Assembly (NCBI RefSeq): GCF_004795035.1
Contig: NZ_SSBK01000038.1
Span: forward strand, 1-58,697
From: Streptomyces sp. A0958
Lineage (GTDB): Bacteria > Actinomycetota > Actinomycetes > Streptomycetales > Streptomycetaceae
DNA: 58,697 bases
Reading direction: 5' to 3'
Shown here: positions 51,514 through 58,697 of the stretch, in pieces
Layout: the number at the start of each line of letters is the position of its first letter
How positions within the stretch are numbered: position 1 is the stretch's first letter
The notes under the pieces: generated by a model
Databases searched by the model: none
Told to the model about the DNA's origin: nothing
Seen by the model: only the letters and a program-made list of their open reading frames with translations
Made by a program: the position numbers and the translations under genes

Positions 51514-51534
51514 CTGTAAAACGTCGTTTGACAG
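51514..51534. promoter_or_regulatory. 21-base palindrome at the GNAT junction
   Basis: CTGTAAAACG-T-CGTTTGACAG has 10-base arms with one mismatch. It is AT-rich against its surroundings and contains TTGACA, which could be a -35 for the intact GNAT gene at 51684. It could be an operator or the scar of a mobile element end. The rest of 51199-51683 outside the remnant shows no gene. Confidence 0.45.
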
Positions 51535-51683
51535 ACCCGAACAGGACGCCGCGCGTACGAGATGCTGCTGCCGGCGTCCGGGTCGCTGCGCACGACGAGG
51601 ACCCTTGCTGCCACGCGCCAAGTCATTGAGGCCACGGGCACGAGGGCGCCCGAGGTCGTGAGCTGGATCGAGGAGTCACGCCG

Positions 51684-52196
51684 ATGGATCTGAAGACGTA
51701 TACGCACGCCGATGCCCAGGACGTGCGCTCCTTGCTCCTGGACATACACGACGAGGTCTACGCGGACGAGCCCGACCCGTTCCACTCGCGCGAGCGGTTC
51801 CCGTACTACGTCGACCTGTGGTCCGGGCACGAGGGCTGGCTCTGCGTCGCGGGCCGGGAGGACTGGGGACCGGTCGAGTACGCGTACGGTTCGAGGTTCA
51901 AGCCGGGTGGCTGGTGGAAGGGGGCGGACCGGACCAGGGATGTGCGCGGCCGGATCTGCGCCCTGTCCGAGCTGATGGTGGTCTCCCGGTGGCAGGGGAC
52001 CGGCAGGGCGCAGCAGATCCACGACGCGCTGATCCGATCGGTCGAGGTCGACTTCGTGACGCTCCTGGTCGATTCCACCCACCCGAGGGTGCAAGCCCTG
52101 TACGAGAAATGGGGCTACGAGAAGCGGGACGAGGCCAGGCCCTCCGACGACTCCCCGCTGTACGCGGTCGTGGTCAGGACGCTGCGAAAGAGTTGA
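51684..52196 (+). CDS. GNAT-family N-acetyltransferase
   Basis: A 170-residue GNAT protein. Motif A appears as ELMVVSRWQGTGRAQQIHDA, with the RxxGxG acetyl-CoA loop changed to RWQGTGRA. The C-terminal motif B is LLVDSTHPRVQALYEKWGYE. The N-terminus (DLKTYTHADAQDVRSLLLDI) carries acidic EVYADEPDPF. The acceptor is unknown. GAGGAG precedes the ATG. Confidence 0.82.
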   Translation: MDLKTYTHADAQDVRSLLLDIHDEVYADEPDPFHSRERFPYYVDLWSGHEGWLCVAGREDWGPVEYAYGSRFKPGGWWKGADRTRDVRGRICALSELMVVSRWQGTGRAQQIHDALIRSVEVDFVTLLVDSTHPRVQALYEKWGYEKRDEARPSDDSPLYAVVVRTLRKS

Positions 52197-52284
52197 CTCG
52201 ATGATGCGCGGGCGACGGCCCAGGTGTGATCGGCCCCGCCGGTTCCCGCTGCAAGAGGCGCCTGCGCGGCTGCATAGCGGGAGT

Positions 52285-52336
52285 AGAGCAAAGAGCCCTG
52301 CCACTTTCCGCGGAGAGTGGCAGGGCTCTTTGCTCT
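52285..52336. terminator. glnA terminator (bidirectional)
   Basis: Two exact 21-base arms (52285-52305 and 52316-52336) surround a 10-base loop that itself holds the palindrome TCCGCGGA. The stem core is GAGCCCTGCCAC. It lies between the convergent GNAT and glnA genes. Confidence 0.85.
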
Positions 52337-52403
52337 GGCGAAGCTGTGTCCGGTACGCCGTCAGGTTCCGACCGTCGGTACGGGTACGTCCCGGCCCCCG
52401 CCC

Positions 52404-53813
52404 TTAGAGGTCGAAGTACAGCTCGAACTCGTGGGGGTGCGGGCGCAGCTGGATCGGGGCGATCTCGTGGGTGCGCTTGTAGTCGATCCACGTCTCGATC
52501 AGGTCGGACGTGAAGACCCCGCCGGCCTGGAGGTACTCGTTGTCCGCCTCCAGGGCGTCCAGGACGGCCGGGAGGGAGGTCGGGACCTGCTGGACGTTGG
52601 CGTGCTCCTCGGGAGCCAGCTCGTAGAGGTCCTTGTCGATCGGCTCGGCGGGCTCGATCTTGTTCTTGATGCCGTCCAGGCCGGCCATCAGGAGGGCGGA
52701 GAAGGCCAGGTACGGGTTGGACGACGGGTCCGGGGCGCGGAACTCGACGCGCTTGGCCTTCGGGTTGGAGCCCGTGATCGGGATGCGCATCGCGGCGGAA
52801 CGGTTGCGCTGCGAGTACACCATGTTGACCGGGGCCTCGAAGCCGGGGACCAGGCGGTGGTAGGAGTTCACCGTCGGGTTGGTGAAGGCCAGCAGCGACG
52901 GGGCGTGCTTCAGGATGCCGCCGATGTAGTAGCGCGCCATGTCCGAGAGGCCCGCGTAGCCCTGCTCGTCGTAGAACAGCGGGTCGCCGGCGGCCCACAG
53001 GGACTGGTGGACGTGCATGCCCGAGCCGTTGTCGCCGAAGATCGGCTTCGGCATGAAGGTCGCGGTCTTGCCGTTGCGCCAGGCGACGTTCTTCACGATG
53101 TACTTGAAGAGCATCAGGTCGTCGGCCGCGGCGAGCAGCGTGTTGAACTTGTAGTTGATCTCGGCCTGGCCACCGGTGCCGACCTCGTGGTGCTGGCGCT
53201 CGATCTGGAGGCCGCTGTTCTCCAGCTCCAGGGACATCTCGGCGCGCAGGTCGGCGAAGTGGTCGACCGGCGAGACGGGGAAGTAACCGCCCTTGTAGCG
53301 GACCTTGTAACCGCGGTTGTTCTCGATCGCACCGGTGTTCCAGGCGCCGGCCTCGGAGTCGATGTGGTAGAAGCTCTCGTTTGCCGACGTCTGGAAGCGG
53401 ACGTTGTCGAAGACGTAGAACTCGGCCTCCGGGCCGAAGTACGCGGTGTCGGCGATGCCGGTCGAGGTGAGGTACGCCTCGGCCTTCTTGGCCACGTTGC
53501 GCGGGTCACGGCTGTACTGCTCGCCGGTGATCGGGTCGTGGATGAAGAAGTTGATGTTGATGGTCTTGTCGCGGCGGAAGGGGTCGACACGGGCGGTCGA
53601 CAGGTCCGCGCGCAGCGCCATGTCGGACTCGTGGATGGCCTGGAAGCCGCGGATCGACGAGCCGTCGAACGCAAGCTCGTCGGCCGGGTTGAAGGTCGCC
53701 GCCGGGACGGTGACGTGCTGCATGACACCGGGCAGGTCACAGAACCGGACATCGATGAACTTGACGTCGTTGTCGGCGATGAACTTCTTCGCGTCGTCGG
53801 CGTTCTGGAACAT
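52404..53813 (-). CDS. glnA: Glutamine synthetase I
   Basis: A 469-residue GSI-beta subunit of the dodecameric enzyme that makes glutamine. Landmarks are LAFDGSSIRGFQAIHESDMA, EAEFYVFDNVRF, HHEVGTGGQAEINYKFNTL, NGSGMHVHQSLW and RNRSAAMRIPI. The adenylylation site is Tyr397 in DKDLYELAPEE, at the E. coli position, so GlnE can switch it off. AGGAGG stands before the ATG. The promoter has a full GlnR box. Downstream is a strong terminator, so the gene is monocistronic. Confidence 0.98.
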   Translation of the reverse strand: MFQNADDAKKFIADNDVKFIDVRFCDLPGVMQHVTVPAATFNPADELAFDGSSIRGFQAIHESDMALRADLSTARVDPFRRDKTININFFIHDPITGEQYSRDPRNVAKKAEAYLTSTGIADTAYFGPEAEFYVFDNVRFQTSANESFYHIDSEAGAWNTGAIENNRGYKVRYKGGYFPVSPVDHFADLRAEMSLELENSGLQIERQHHEVGTGGQAEINYKFNTLLAAADDLMLFKYIVKNVAWRNGKTATFMPKPIFGDNGSGMHVHQSLWAAGDPLFYDEQGYAGLSDMARYYIGGILKHAPSLLAFTNPTVNSYHRLVPGFEAPVNMVYSQRNRSAAMRIPITGSNPKAKRVEFRAPDPSSNPYLAFSALLMAGLDGIKNKIEPAEPIDKDLYELAPEEHANVQQVPTSLPAVLDALEADNEYLQAGGVFTSDLIETWIDYKRTHEIAPIQLRPHPHEFELYFDL

Positions 53814-53910
53814 CCAACTCCTCCTACTCCCGGCCCGGGAGGGACGGGGTTGCAGCTCGTTGTGTGACCAGTGCGGTGGCACACGCTGGACCCGACCATA
53901 GGCAGACCGG

Positions 53911-53949
53911 ATTTCTCAAGCATGACCCATTTGTTTCACCGAAGTTAAC
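53911..53949 (-). promoter_or_regulatory. GlnR box of glnA
   Basis: On the minus strand the repeats read TTAAC-n6-GAAAC-n6-GTCAT-n6-GAAAT, four pentamers each 6 bases apart. This is the classic two-dimer GlnR/PhoP-type site upstream of actinobacterial glnA. It lies about 98 bases before the ATG. Confidence 0.85.
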
Positions 53950-54098
53950 CGGGCCGGGTGCCGCAGGCGGTCGCGCGGGCCCCGGACCGCCTGCGTACCG
54001 GGGCTCGGCGGGCTTCCCGGCCGTCTCACCGCCACGTCCGGGGAATGGGACGGCACCCACCGGGGAAGACGCGCGGCCGGGCGCAGTACCGTGGTCGG

Positions 54099-54566
54099 GT
54101 GGACAACAGGCAAGCAATCGGATCGTGGCTCTCCGGGCCGCGCGCGGCCGCCGAGGAGATGGGCGCCGACTTCGGGTACCGGGGCAAGCGGCTCGGCCTT
54201 CCCGAGCAGGGGCCCGGGGCCATCGCCCCGCTCGGCCGGCGCTTCGGAGCCCTCTTCATCGACTGGGCCCTGTGCCTGCTGATCGCATACGGACTGTTCG
54301 CCCGCGGTGACCAGCAGGCGGCCGGCAACTGGGCGCTCGGCATCTTCCTCGTCCTGAGCGTCCTCACCGTCGGCACCATCGGCTGCACCCCCGGCAAGCG
54401 CCTCGTGGGCATCCGGGTCATCGCCGAGGACGGCGGCCGGCTCGGGTTCGTGCGGGTCCTCGTGCGCAGCGTGCTGCTGTGCCTGGCGATCCCGGCCCTC
54501 GTCTGGGACCGCGACGGCCGCGGCCTCCACGATCGCCTGGCCCGCGCGGTCCAGGTCCGCCTCTGA
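54099..54566 (+). CDS. RDD-family membrane protein
   Basis: A 155-residue RDD protein with three hydrophobic stretches. The name-giving residues are present: LGRRFGALFIDWALCLLIAY (Arg/Asp), GCTPGKRLVGIRVIAEDGG, and DGRGLHDRLARAVQV with the final Asp. The function of the family is unclear (possibly Na+/H+ exchange or assembly). It starts at a GTG at 54099. The order lipB, lipA, small ORF, DUF4191, RDD, glnA matches the one I recall for S. coelicolor. Confidence 0.85.
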   Translation: MDNRQAIGSWLSGPRAAAEEMGADFGYRGKRLGLPEQGPGAIAPLGRRFGALFIDWALCLLIAYGLFARGDQQAAGNWALGIFLVLSVLTVGTIGCTPGKRLVGIRVIAEDGGRLGFVRVLVRSVLLCLAIPALVWDRDGRGLHDRLARAVQVRL

Positions 54567-54667
54567 GCCGTACGCCGGCAACGGCCGTACACCGGCAAAG
54601 AGGGCGGGCCGTCACCGGCGGTCGAGGCGCAGGTCCCGCACGTACCGGGTCGAGCCGTCGGCGTGGA

Positions 54668-54724
54668 GACGAGGAAGGGCTGGGACGGGGCGCCTGCGGC
54701 GGCCCGTCCCAGCCCTTCCTCGTC
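54668..54724. terminator. Bidirectional terminator between RDD and DUF4191 genes
   Basis: Arms of 22 bases (54668-54689 and 54703-54724) are exact reverse complements with a 13-base loop. The stem contains GGAAGGGCTGGGACGGG. The genes on each side converge on it. Confidence 0.85.
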
Positions 54725-54738
54725 GTTCTCTGCCGTGA

Positions 54739-55449
54739 CTAGCGCCCGCGAGGCGGGCGGCCGGCGCCTCCGCGTCCGGGGAGAGGCCCCTTCGGCAGGG
54801 GCATGTTGCTCATGAGGTCGCCCATCGCGCGCAGCCGGTCGTTGGCGGCCGTGACCTGGGGGCCGGTCAGTACGCGCGGCATCTTCAGCATCTTGGTGCG
54901 CACCTTCTTGAGCGGCACCTGACCCTCGCCGTTGCCGACGATGATGTCGTGCACGGGTACGTCGACCACGATGCGGGCCATCTTCTTCTTCTCGGCCGCG
55001 AGCAGGCTCTTCACCCGGTTCGGGTTGCCCTCGGCGACCAGCACGATGCCCGCCTTGCCCACGGCGCGGTGGACGACGTCCTGGCTGCGGTTCATCGCGA
55101 CCGCGGGCGTCGTCGTCCAGCCGCGGCCCACACGGTCCAGCACCGCCGCCGCGGCGCCGGGCTGGCCCTCCATCTGCCCGAAGGCCGCGCGCTCGGCGCG
55201 CCGTCCGAAGACGATCGCCATCGCGAGGAGGGCGAGCACGAAGCCCAGGATGCCCAGGTAGATCGGGTGGTCGATCAGGAAACCGATCGCGAGGATGACA
55301 CCGAAGGTGACGATTCCCACACCCGCGACCACAAGACCGATCTTGGAGTCGGTCCGCCTGGTCATCTTGTAGGTCAGGGCGATCTGCTTGAGCCGCCCCG
55401 CGTTCTCGGCGCTGTCCGCGCCTTCAGTGGTGTTTGCCTTCCTCGCCAT
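54739..55449 (-). CDS. DUF4191 membrane protein
   Basis: A 236-residue protein of the actinobacterial DUF4191 family. A charged N-terminus (LKQIALTYKMTRRTDSKIG) leads to two membrane helices (LVVAGVGIVTFGVILAIGFL, then IYLGILGFVLALLAMAIVFG). A long cytoplasmic domain follows (RVGRGWTTTPAVAMNRSQDV, KAGIVLVAEGNPNRVKSLLA). The tail is Gly/Pro/Arg-rich. It is a conserved neighbour of lipA/glnA in actinomycetes; its role is unknown. Confidence 0.88.
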   Translation of the reverse strand: MARKANTTEGADSAENAGRLKQIALTYKMTRRTDSKIGLVVAGVGIVTFGVILAIGFLIDHPIYLGILGFVLALLAMAIVFGRRAERAAFGQMEGQPGAAAAVLDRVGRGWTTTPAVAMNRSQDVVHRAVGKAGIVLVAEGNPNRVKSLLAAEKKKMARIVVDVPVHDIIVGNGEGQVPLKKVRTKMLKMPRVLTGPQVTAANDRLRAMGDLMSNMPLPKGPLPGRGGAGRPPRGR

Positions 55450-55459
55450 GCAAGGAAGT

Positions 55460-55675
55460 TTACGTGGCCCGGGAACGGCGGTCGGCCACGGCCTCCCGTT
55501 CCAGTACGTACCCCGACTCGGCCCGGTCCTTGGCCCGGCGGCGGTCCTCCAGGACGGCCGTCCAGGCGTTGCGGCGGGCGGTGCGCTGGCCGCTGCTCAG
55601 CAGCAGCGACTCGACGGCGCGGAGGGCATCGGTGACGGTCGGGATGACGGTGGCGCGTACCGGCGCGGCCTGCAT
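55460..55675 (-). CDS. Small conserved-position protein
   Basis: A 71-residue, Arg-rich helical protein (TDALRAVESLLLSSGQRTAR, RNAWTAVLEDRRRAKDR) between DUF4191 and lipA. The ATG at 55675 has GAGGGG 9 bases upstream. The frame is open to a GTG at 55786, which would give 108 residues; codon use in that extension is less typical. No function is known to me. Confidence 0.65.
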   Translation of the reverse strand: MQAAPVRATVIPTVTDALRAVESLLLSSGQRTARRNAWTAVLEDRRRAKDRAESGYVLEREAVADRRSRAT

Positions 55676-55818
55676 CGTGGAAGTCCCCTCGAAACGATGT
55701 GCGCTCACTGGGCGGCGCCCGGTGAGCGAGATGTGCTGCGCGGACTGGAGACGGGGCGCAGGGGAGGCGGTCGCGGTCGAAGTCACCGCACTGCGCGTTC
55801 ATCCAGGGTCACTGTTCG

Positions 55819-55847
55819 GTGTTACCAGCGCATGACCGGTCGGTCAA
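55819..55847 (-). promoter_or_regulatory. Promoter with TetR-type palindrome
   Basis: On the minus strand TTGACC, 17 bases, TAACAC is a good promoter for the small gene. The -35 is overlapped by TGACCG-GT-CGGTCA (55833-55846), a perfect 6-2-6 inverted repeat of the kind TetR repressors bind. No regulator gene is adjacent. Confidence 0.55.
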
Positions 55848-55998
55848 ACACCAATGAAACCTTGATACGGGCGCCGCGCACGCCGACGCGGTCCGTCCGC
55901 GCCCCGGAGGTCTCTCGGACCTGCGGGGAGCGTGCGGACCGCGTCGGAGCGGTCATTACCCAGTGGTAGCCGCTTGTGTGCGGTTTCACACGGGGTGC

Positions 55999-56961
55999 TT
56001 ACGCGGTCGGCGCCGCGACCTGGGCCTCGCGCCGGTCCATCGCCTGCTGGAACAGCCGGCCCGCGCGGTAGGAGGAGCGGACCAGCGGCCCGGACATCAC
56101 GCCCGAGTAGCCGATCTCGTCGGCCTCCTCCTTCAGCTCCACGAACTCGTGCGGCTTCACCCAGCGCTCGACCGGGTGGTGGCGCACGGACGGCCGCAGG
56201 TACTGCGTGATCGTGATGAGCTCGCAGCCCGCGTCGTACAGGTCCTGGAGCGCCTCGCTGACCTCTTCACGGGTCTCGCCCATGCCGAGGATCAGGTTGG
56301 ACTTGGTCACCAGACCGGCCTCGCGGGCCTTGGTGATGACCTCCAGGGAGCGCTCGTAGCGGAAGCCGGGGCGGATGCGCTTGAAGATCCGCGGCACCGT
56401 CTCCACGTTGTGCGCCAGCACCTCGGGGCGCGAGGAGAAGACCTCCGCGAGCTGGTCGGGCTCCGCGTTGAAGTCGGGGATCAGCAGCTCGACCTTGGTG
56501 CGGCCGGCCTCCCGGTCCGCGGTCAGCGCGTGGATCTGGCGGACGGTCTCCGCGTACAGCCAGGCGCCGCCGTCCTCCAGGTCGTCGCGGGCGACGCCGG
56601 TGATCGTGGCGTAGTTCAGGTCCATCGTGACGACCGACTCGCCGACGCGGCGGGGCTCGTCCCGGTCCAGCGCCTGCGGCTTGCCCGTGTCGATCTGGCA
56701 GAAGTCACAGCGCCGGGTGCACTGGTCGCCACCGATGAGGAACGTGGCCTCGCGGTCCTCCCAGCACTCGAAGATGTTGGGGCAGCCGGCCTCCTGGCAC
56801 ACCGTGTGCAGGCCCTCGCTCTTGACGAGTTTCTGCAGCTGGTTGTACTCGGGGCCCATCTTCGCCCGGGTCTTGATCCACTCGGGCTTGCGCTCGATGG
56901 GGGTCTGGCTGTTCCGGACCTCAAGGCGCAGCATCTTGCGCCCGTCGGGTGCGACAGACAC
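55999..56961 (-). CDS. lipA: Lipoyl synthase
   Basis: A 320-residue radical-SAM enzyme that inserts two sulfurs into protein-bound octanoate. The auxiliary 4Fe-4S cluster ligands are Cys55, Cys60, Cys66 (CQEAGCPNIFEC). The radical-SAM cluster ligands are Cys81, Cys85, Cys88 (CTRRCDFC). RSSYRAG near the C-terminus supplies the conserved Arg-Ser-Ser-Tyr. The GTG at 56961 is 7 bases after AGGGGAG; an upstream ATG (57030) would add 23 weakly coding residues. It lies downstream of lipB on the same strand and forms a pathway pair with it. Confidence 0.96.
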   Translation of the reverse strand: MSVAPDGRKMLRLEVRNSQTPIERKPEWIKTRAKMGPEYNQLQKLVKSEGLHTVCQEAGCPNIFECWEDREATFLIGGDQCTRRCDFCQIDTGKPQALDRDEPRRVGESVVTMDLNYATITGVARDDLEDGGAWLYAETVRQIHALTADREAGRTKVELLIPDFNAEPDQLAEVFSSRPEVLAHNVETVPRIFKRIRPGFRYERSLEVITKAREAGLVTKSNLILGMGETREEVSEALQDLYDAGCELITITQYLRPSVRHHPVERWVKPHEFVELKEEADEIGYSGVMSGPLVRSSYRAGRLFQQAMDRREAQVAAPTA

Positions 56962-57093
56962 TCCGGTACTCCCCTTTGCTTTCACTGCATTGGATTCTTC
57001 GGCGAACACCAGGGTACGCCCGTGGTTCATTCGGCTTTACGTCTGCCCAACCTGGGGCCGGCAGGTCCTATTCCCGGGGGCGTGTTCCGTGGG

Positions 57094-57906
57094 TCACGCC
57101 GTGGCCATGGCGCCGTCGGTCCGGGCGATCGTGCGCGGGGCGAGTTCGGCGTTCTCCAGGATGTCGCGCAGGTGCTTCTCGACGACCGGGAGGACCTCGG
57201 CGATGGTGATGTCGCGGCCGAGTTCGTAACTGAGCGAGGTGACGCCCGCGTCCCGGATGCCGCACGGCACGATCCGGTCGAACCAGGTGTTGTCCGGGTT
57301 CACGTTGAACGAGAAGCCGTGCATGGTCACTCCCTTGGCGACCCGGATGCCGATCGCGGCCAGCTTGCGGTCCTCGCGGCGCTGGCCGGCGTTGGACGGG
57401 GCGTACTCCGGGCCGTTGAGCCGGGGGTCGAACTCGTCGTCCTGCAGGCGCGGGTCGAAGTCGAGGGTGAGGCCGCCGACGGCCGGGCGCTGCTCGACCG
57501 GGTCGCCCAGGACCCAGACGCCGCTGCGGCCCTCGATCCGGGTGGTCTCGACGCCGAACTCGGCGGCGGTACGGATCAGCGCCTCCTCCAAGCGGCGCAC
57601 GTGCGCGACGACGTCCACCGGGCGGGGCAGCTTCTGGATCGGGTAGCCGACGAGCTGGCCCGGGCCGTGCCAGGTGATCTTGCCGCCGCGGTCCACGTCG
57701 ATGACCGGGGTGCCGTCGAGGGGGCGCTCGCTGTCGTCCGTGCGCCGGCCGGCCGTGTAGACGGGCGGGTGCTCCAGGAGCAGGCAGGTGTCGGGGACGG
57801 TGTCCGCGAACCGTGCCGCGTGCACCTCGCGCTGCTTCTGCCAGGCCTCCTGGTAGTCGACGGCGTCCTCGCCGAAACCCAGACGGACGAACCGGAGCTC
57901 AGTCAC
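57094..57906 (-). CDS. lipB: Octanoyltransferase
   Basis: A 270-residue enzyme that moves octanoate from acyl carrier protein to lipoyl domains, the step before LipA. The catalytic dyad is Lys181 (DRKLAAIGIRV) and Cys215 (RIVPCGIRDAG). GGKITWHGPGQLVGYPI is the substrate-binding signature. An insertion of about 40 residues rich in Asp/Pro/Arg (LDFDPRLQDDEFDPRLNG) precedes the Lys and is absent from E. coli LipB. The GTG start at 57906 lies behind a purine-rich GAGAGG. Confidence 0.95.
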   Translation of the reverse strand: MTELRFVRLGFGEDAVDYQEAWQKQREVHAARFADTVPDTCLLLEHPPVYTAGRRTDDSERPLDGTPVIDVDRGGKITWHGPGQLVGYPIQKLPRPVDVVAHVRRLEEALIRTAAEFGVETTRIEGRSGVWVLGDPVEQRPAVGGLTLDFDPRLQDDEFDPRLNGPEYAPSNAGQRREDRKLAAIGIRVAKGVTMHGFSFNVNPDNTWFDRIVPCGIRDAGVTSLSYELGRDITIAEVLPVVEKHLRDILENAELAPRTIARTDGAMATA

Positions 57907-58183
57907 GACAGCAGCCTCTCTACTCGCGGTGCCGTGGCCCGGAGGGTTTCCCCGGCACCGCGTCACCATGCACGAATCGCGCCCGGGCCACTGTACGACC
58001 GGCGCCGGAGTGCGGGCCCGGCAGGTCTTTCCCGTCAGCGCCACCCGCAATCCTCACACGATCGGATGAATGTGGAGCAAAGCAGGCTGAGGCCGCCCCG
58101 CCGACAGTTAAATTCGCGCCGTTCGTCAGAGGAGGCCCTGAGGGCTGCCCGCCCGGCCCAGAAGGCAGGAGACCCTACAGCTG

Positions 58184-58697
58184 ATGTCGGAACGACCCCC
58201 GCAGCGCACCCCCAACCGTCGGCTCGCCTCACTCATCACCGAGGCCGGTTTCTCCAACGCCGGCCTCGCCCGCCGGGTGGACCAGCTCGGCCTCGAACAC
58301 GGCCTCGACCTGCGGTACGACAAAACCTCCGTGACCCGCTGGCTGCGCGGCCAGCAGCCCCGGGGCACCACCCCAGCGCTGATCGCCGAGGTCTTCACCC
58401 GGCGGCTCGGCCGCCGGCTCTCCGCGCAGGACCTGGGCCTGGACGCCTGCGCCCCGGTCTACGCCGGACTGGAGTTCGCCGCCACGCCCGCCGAGGCGGT
58501 CGACATCGTCAGCGGACTGTGGCGCAAGGACTCAGGCAGCCACACCGAGCTGCGCAAGATCGCCTTCACCCCGGCGGGCCTGGTCGTCCCCAGTCGGGAC
58601 TGGCTGATCGGCCGGGCGGACGAGTGGGTGGGCCGGGGCGGCCCCGTGGCCCCGGTCCGGGCCGGGGCCACGGGCCGGGCGCCGGGCGGAGCCCCGG
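58184..58697 (+). CDS. XRE-like regulator, partial (runs off the window)
   Basis: The first 171 codons of a gene starting at ATG 58184; AGGAG is at 58167-58171. The N-terminal ~75 residues look like a helix-turn-helix of the XRE type (RRLASLITEAGFSNAGLARR, LRYDKTSVTRWLRGQQPRGT, LIAEVFTRRLGRRLSAQDLG). The next part (PAEAVDIVSGLWRKDSGSHT, ELRKIAFTPAGLVVPSRDWL) is typical of long Streptomyces regulators that end in TPR repeats. The rest lies outside the window. The 277-base gap before it contains a purine-rich stretch and no other gene. Confidence 0.75.
   Translation, partial: MSERPPQRTPNRRLASLITEAGFSNAGLARRVDQLGLEHGLDLRYDKTSVTRWLRGQQPRGTTPALIAEVFTRRLGRRLSAQDLGLDACAPVYAGLEFAATPAEAVDIVSGLWRKDSGSHTELRKIAFTPAGLVVPSRDWLIGRADEWVGRGGPVAPVRAGATGRAPGGAP

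Noticed and set aside
51518..51530. GTAAAACG-like sequence resembling a cloning-vector primer site
   Set aside because: Only eight bases agree, and the stretch is better explained as one arm of the local palindrome.

Overview
The window is chromosomal DNA of a Streptomyces or a very close relative. The evidence is very high GC with strong GC bias at third codon positions, GTG/TTG starts, GGAGG-type ribosome sites, and recognisable Streptomyces gene blocks: glnE, malR-malEFG-aglA, secreted amylase and pullulanase, glnII, glnA, lipA/lipB. I see no rRNA, tRNA, CRISPR array, prophage or intact insertion sequence. One gene (NUDIX) carries a rare TTA codon, the bldA signature of this genus.

Layout. 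1-3.4 kb: NUDIX hydrolase, a truncated small gene, an old-yellow-enzyme-type oxidoreductase, a small membrane protein, and a PrmC-like methyltransferase behind a possible uORF/hairpin leader. 3.7-7.9 kb: glnE, then a convergent PAP2-type membrane phosphatase; a pair of inverted intergenic repeats separates them. 8.0-15.5 kb: maltose/maltodextrin block, with repressor malR divergent from malE-malF-malG-aglA, closed by a second LacI regulator that is a close malR paralogue. 15.7-21.8 kb: an accessory module (MMPL transporter, MFS exporter, divergent MarR regulator, a degraded IS5-type transposase, a lineage-specific anchored protein) lying between the maltose block and the starch exoenzymes. 22.2-29.4 kb: secreted alpha-amylase with CBM20 and a 1774-residue two-catalytic-domain amylase-pullulanase. 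29.5-38.4 kb: mixed genes, namely a STAND/TPR protein without an HTH, a CHMI-type isomerase, a three-gene redox operon with its TetR gene, an anchored unknown protein, an AhpD/MarR pair, and the collapsed remains of an alpha-L-fucosidase gene. 38.4-42.7 kb: a NarL-type two-component pair divergent from an MMPL transporter. 42.7-44.8 kb: an orphan winged-helix regulator with a 39-codon upstream ORF, and glnII. 45-52.2 kb: small accessory genes, including a MarR/hydrolase pair with a textbook operator, a SulP transporter and a GNAT remnant. 52.4-58.7 kb: conserved core with glnA, RDD, DUF4191, a small ORF, lipA, lipB, and a partial regulator running off the end.

How the genes work together. Starch is cut outside the cell by the amylase and pullulanase; MalEFG imports the maltodextrins, and AglA hydrolyses them inside. 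TTGC/GCAA repeats occur upstream of both malE and the amylase, which fits shared control by MalR-type repressors. Nitrogen assimilation is represented by both glutamine synthetases (GSI glnA, GSII glnII) and the GSI adenylyltransferase GlnE. Both synthetase promoters carry a four-pentamer GlnR box with n6 spacing, and GlnA keeps the adenylylated Tyr397. LipB and LipA make protein-bound lipoate.

I found no complete system that I would call new. The best leads are the 39-codon Cys-Cys upstream ORF before the orphan winged-helix regulator, the leader of the PrmC-like methyltransferase, the duplicated MalR-type repressors, and several sharply defined local operators.
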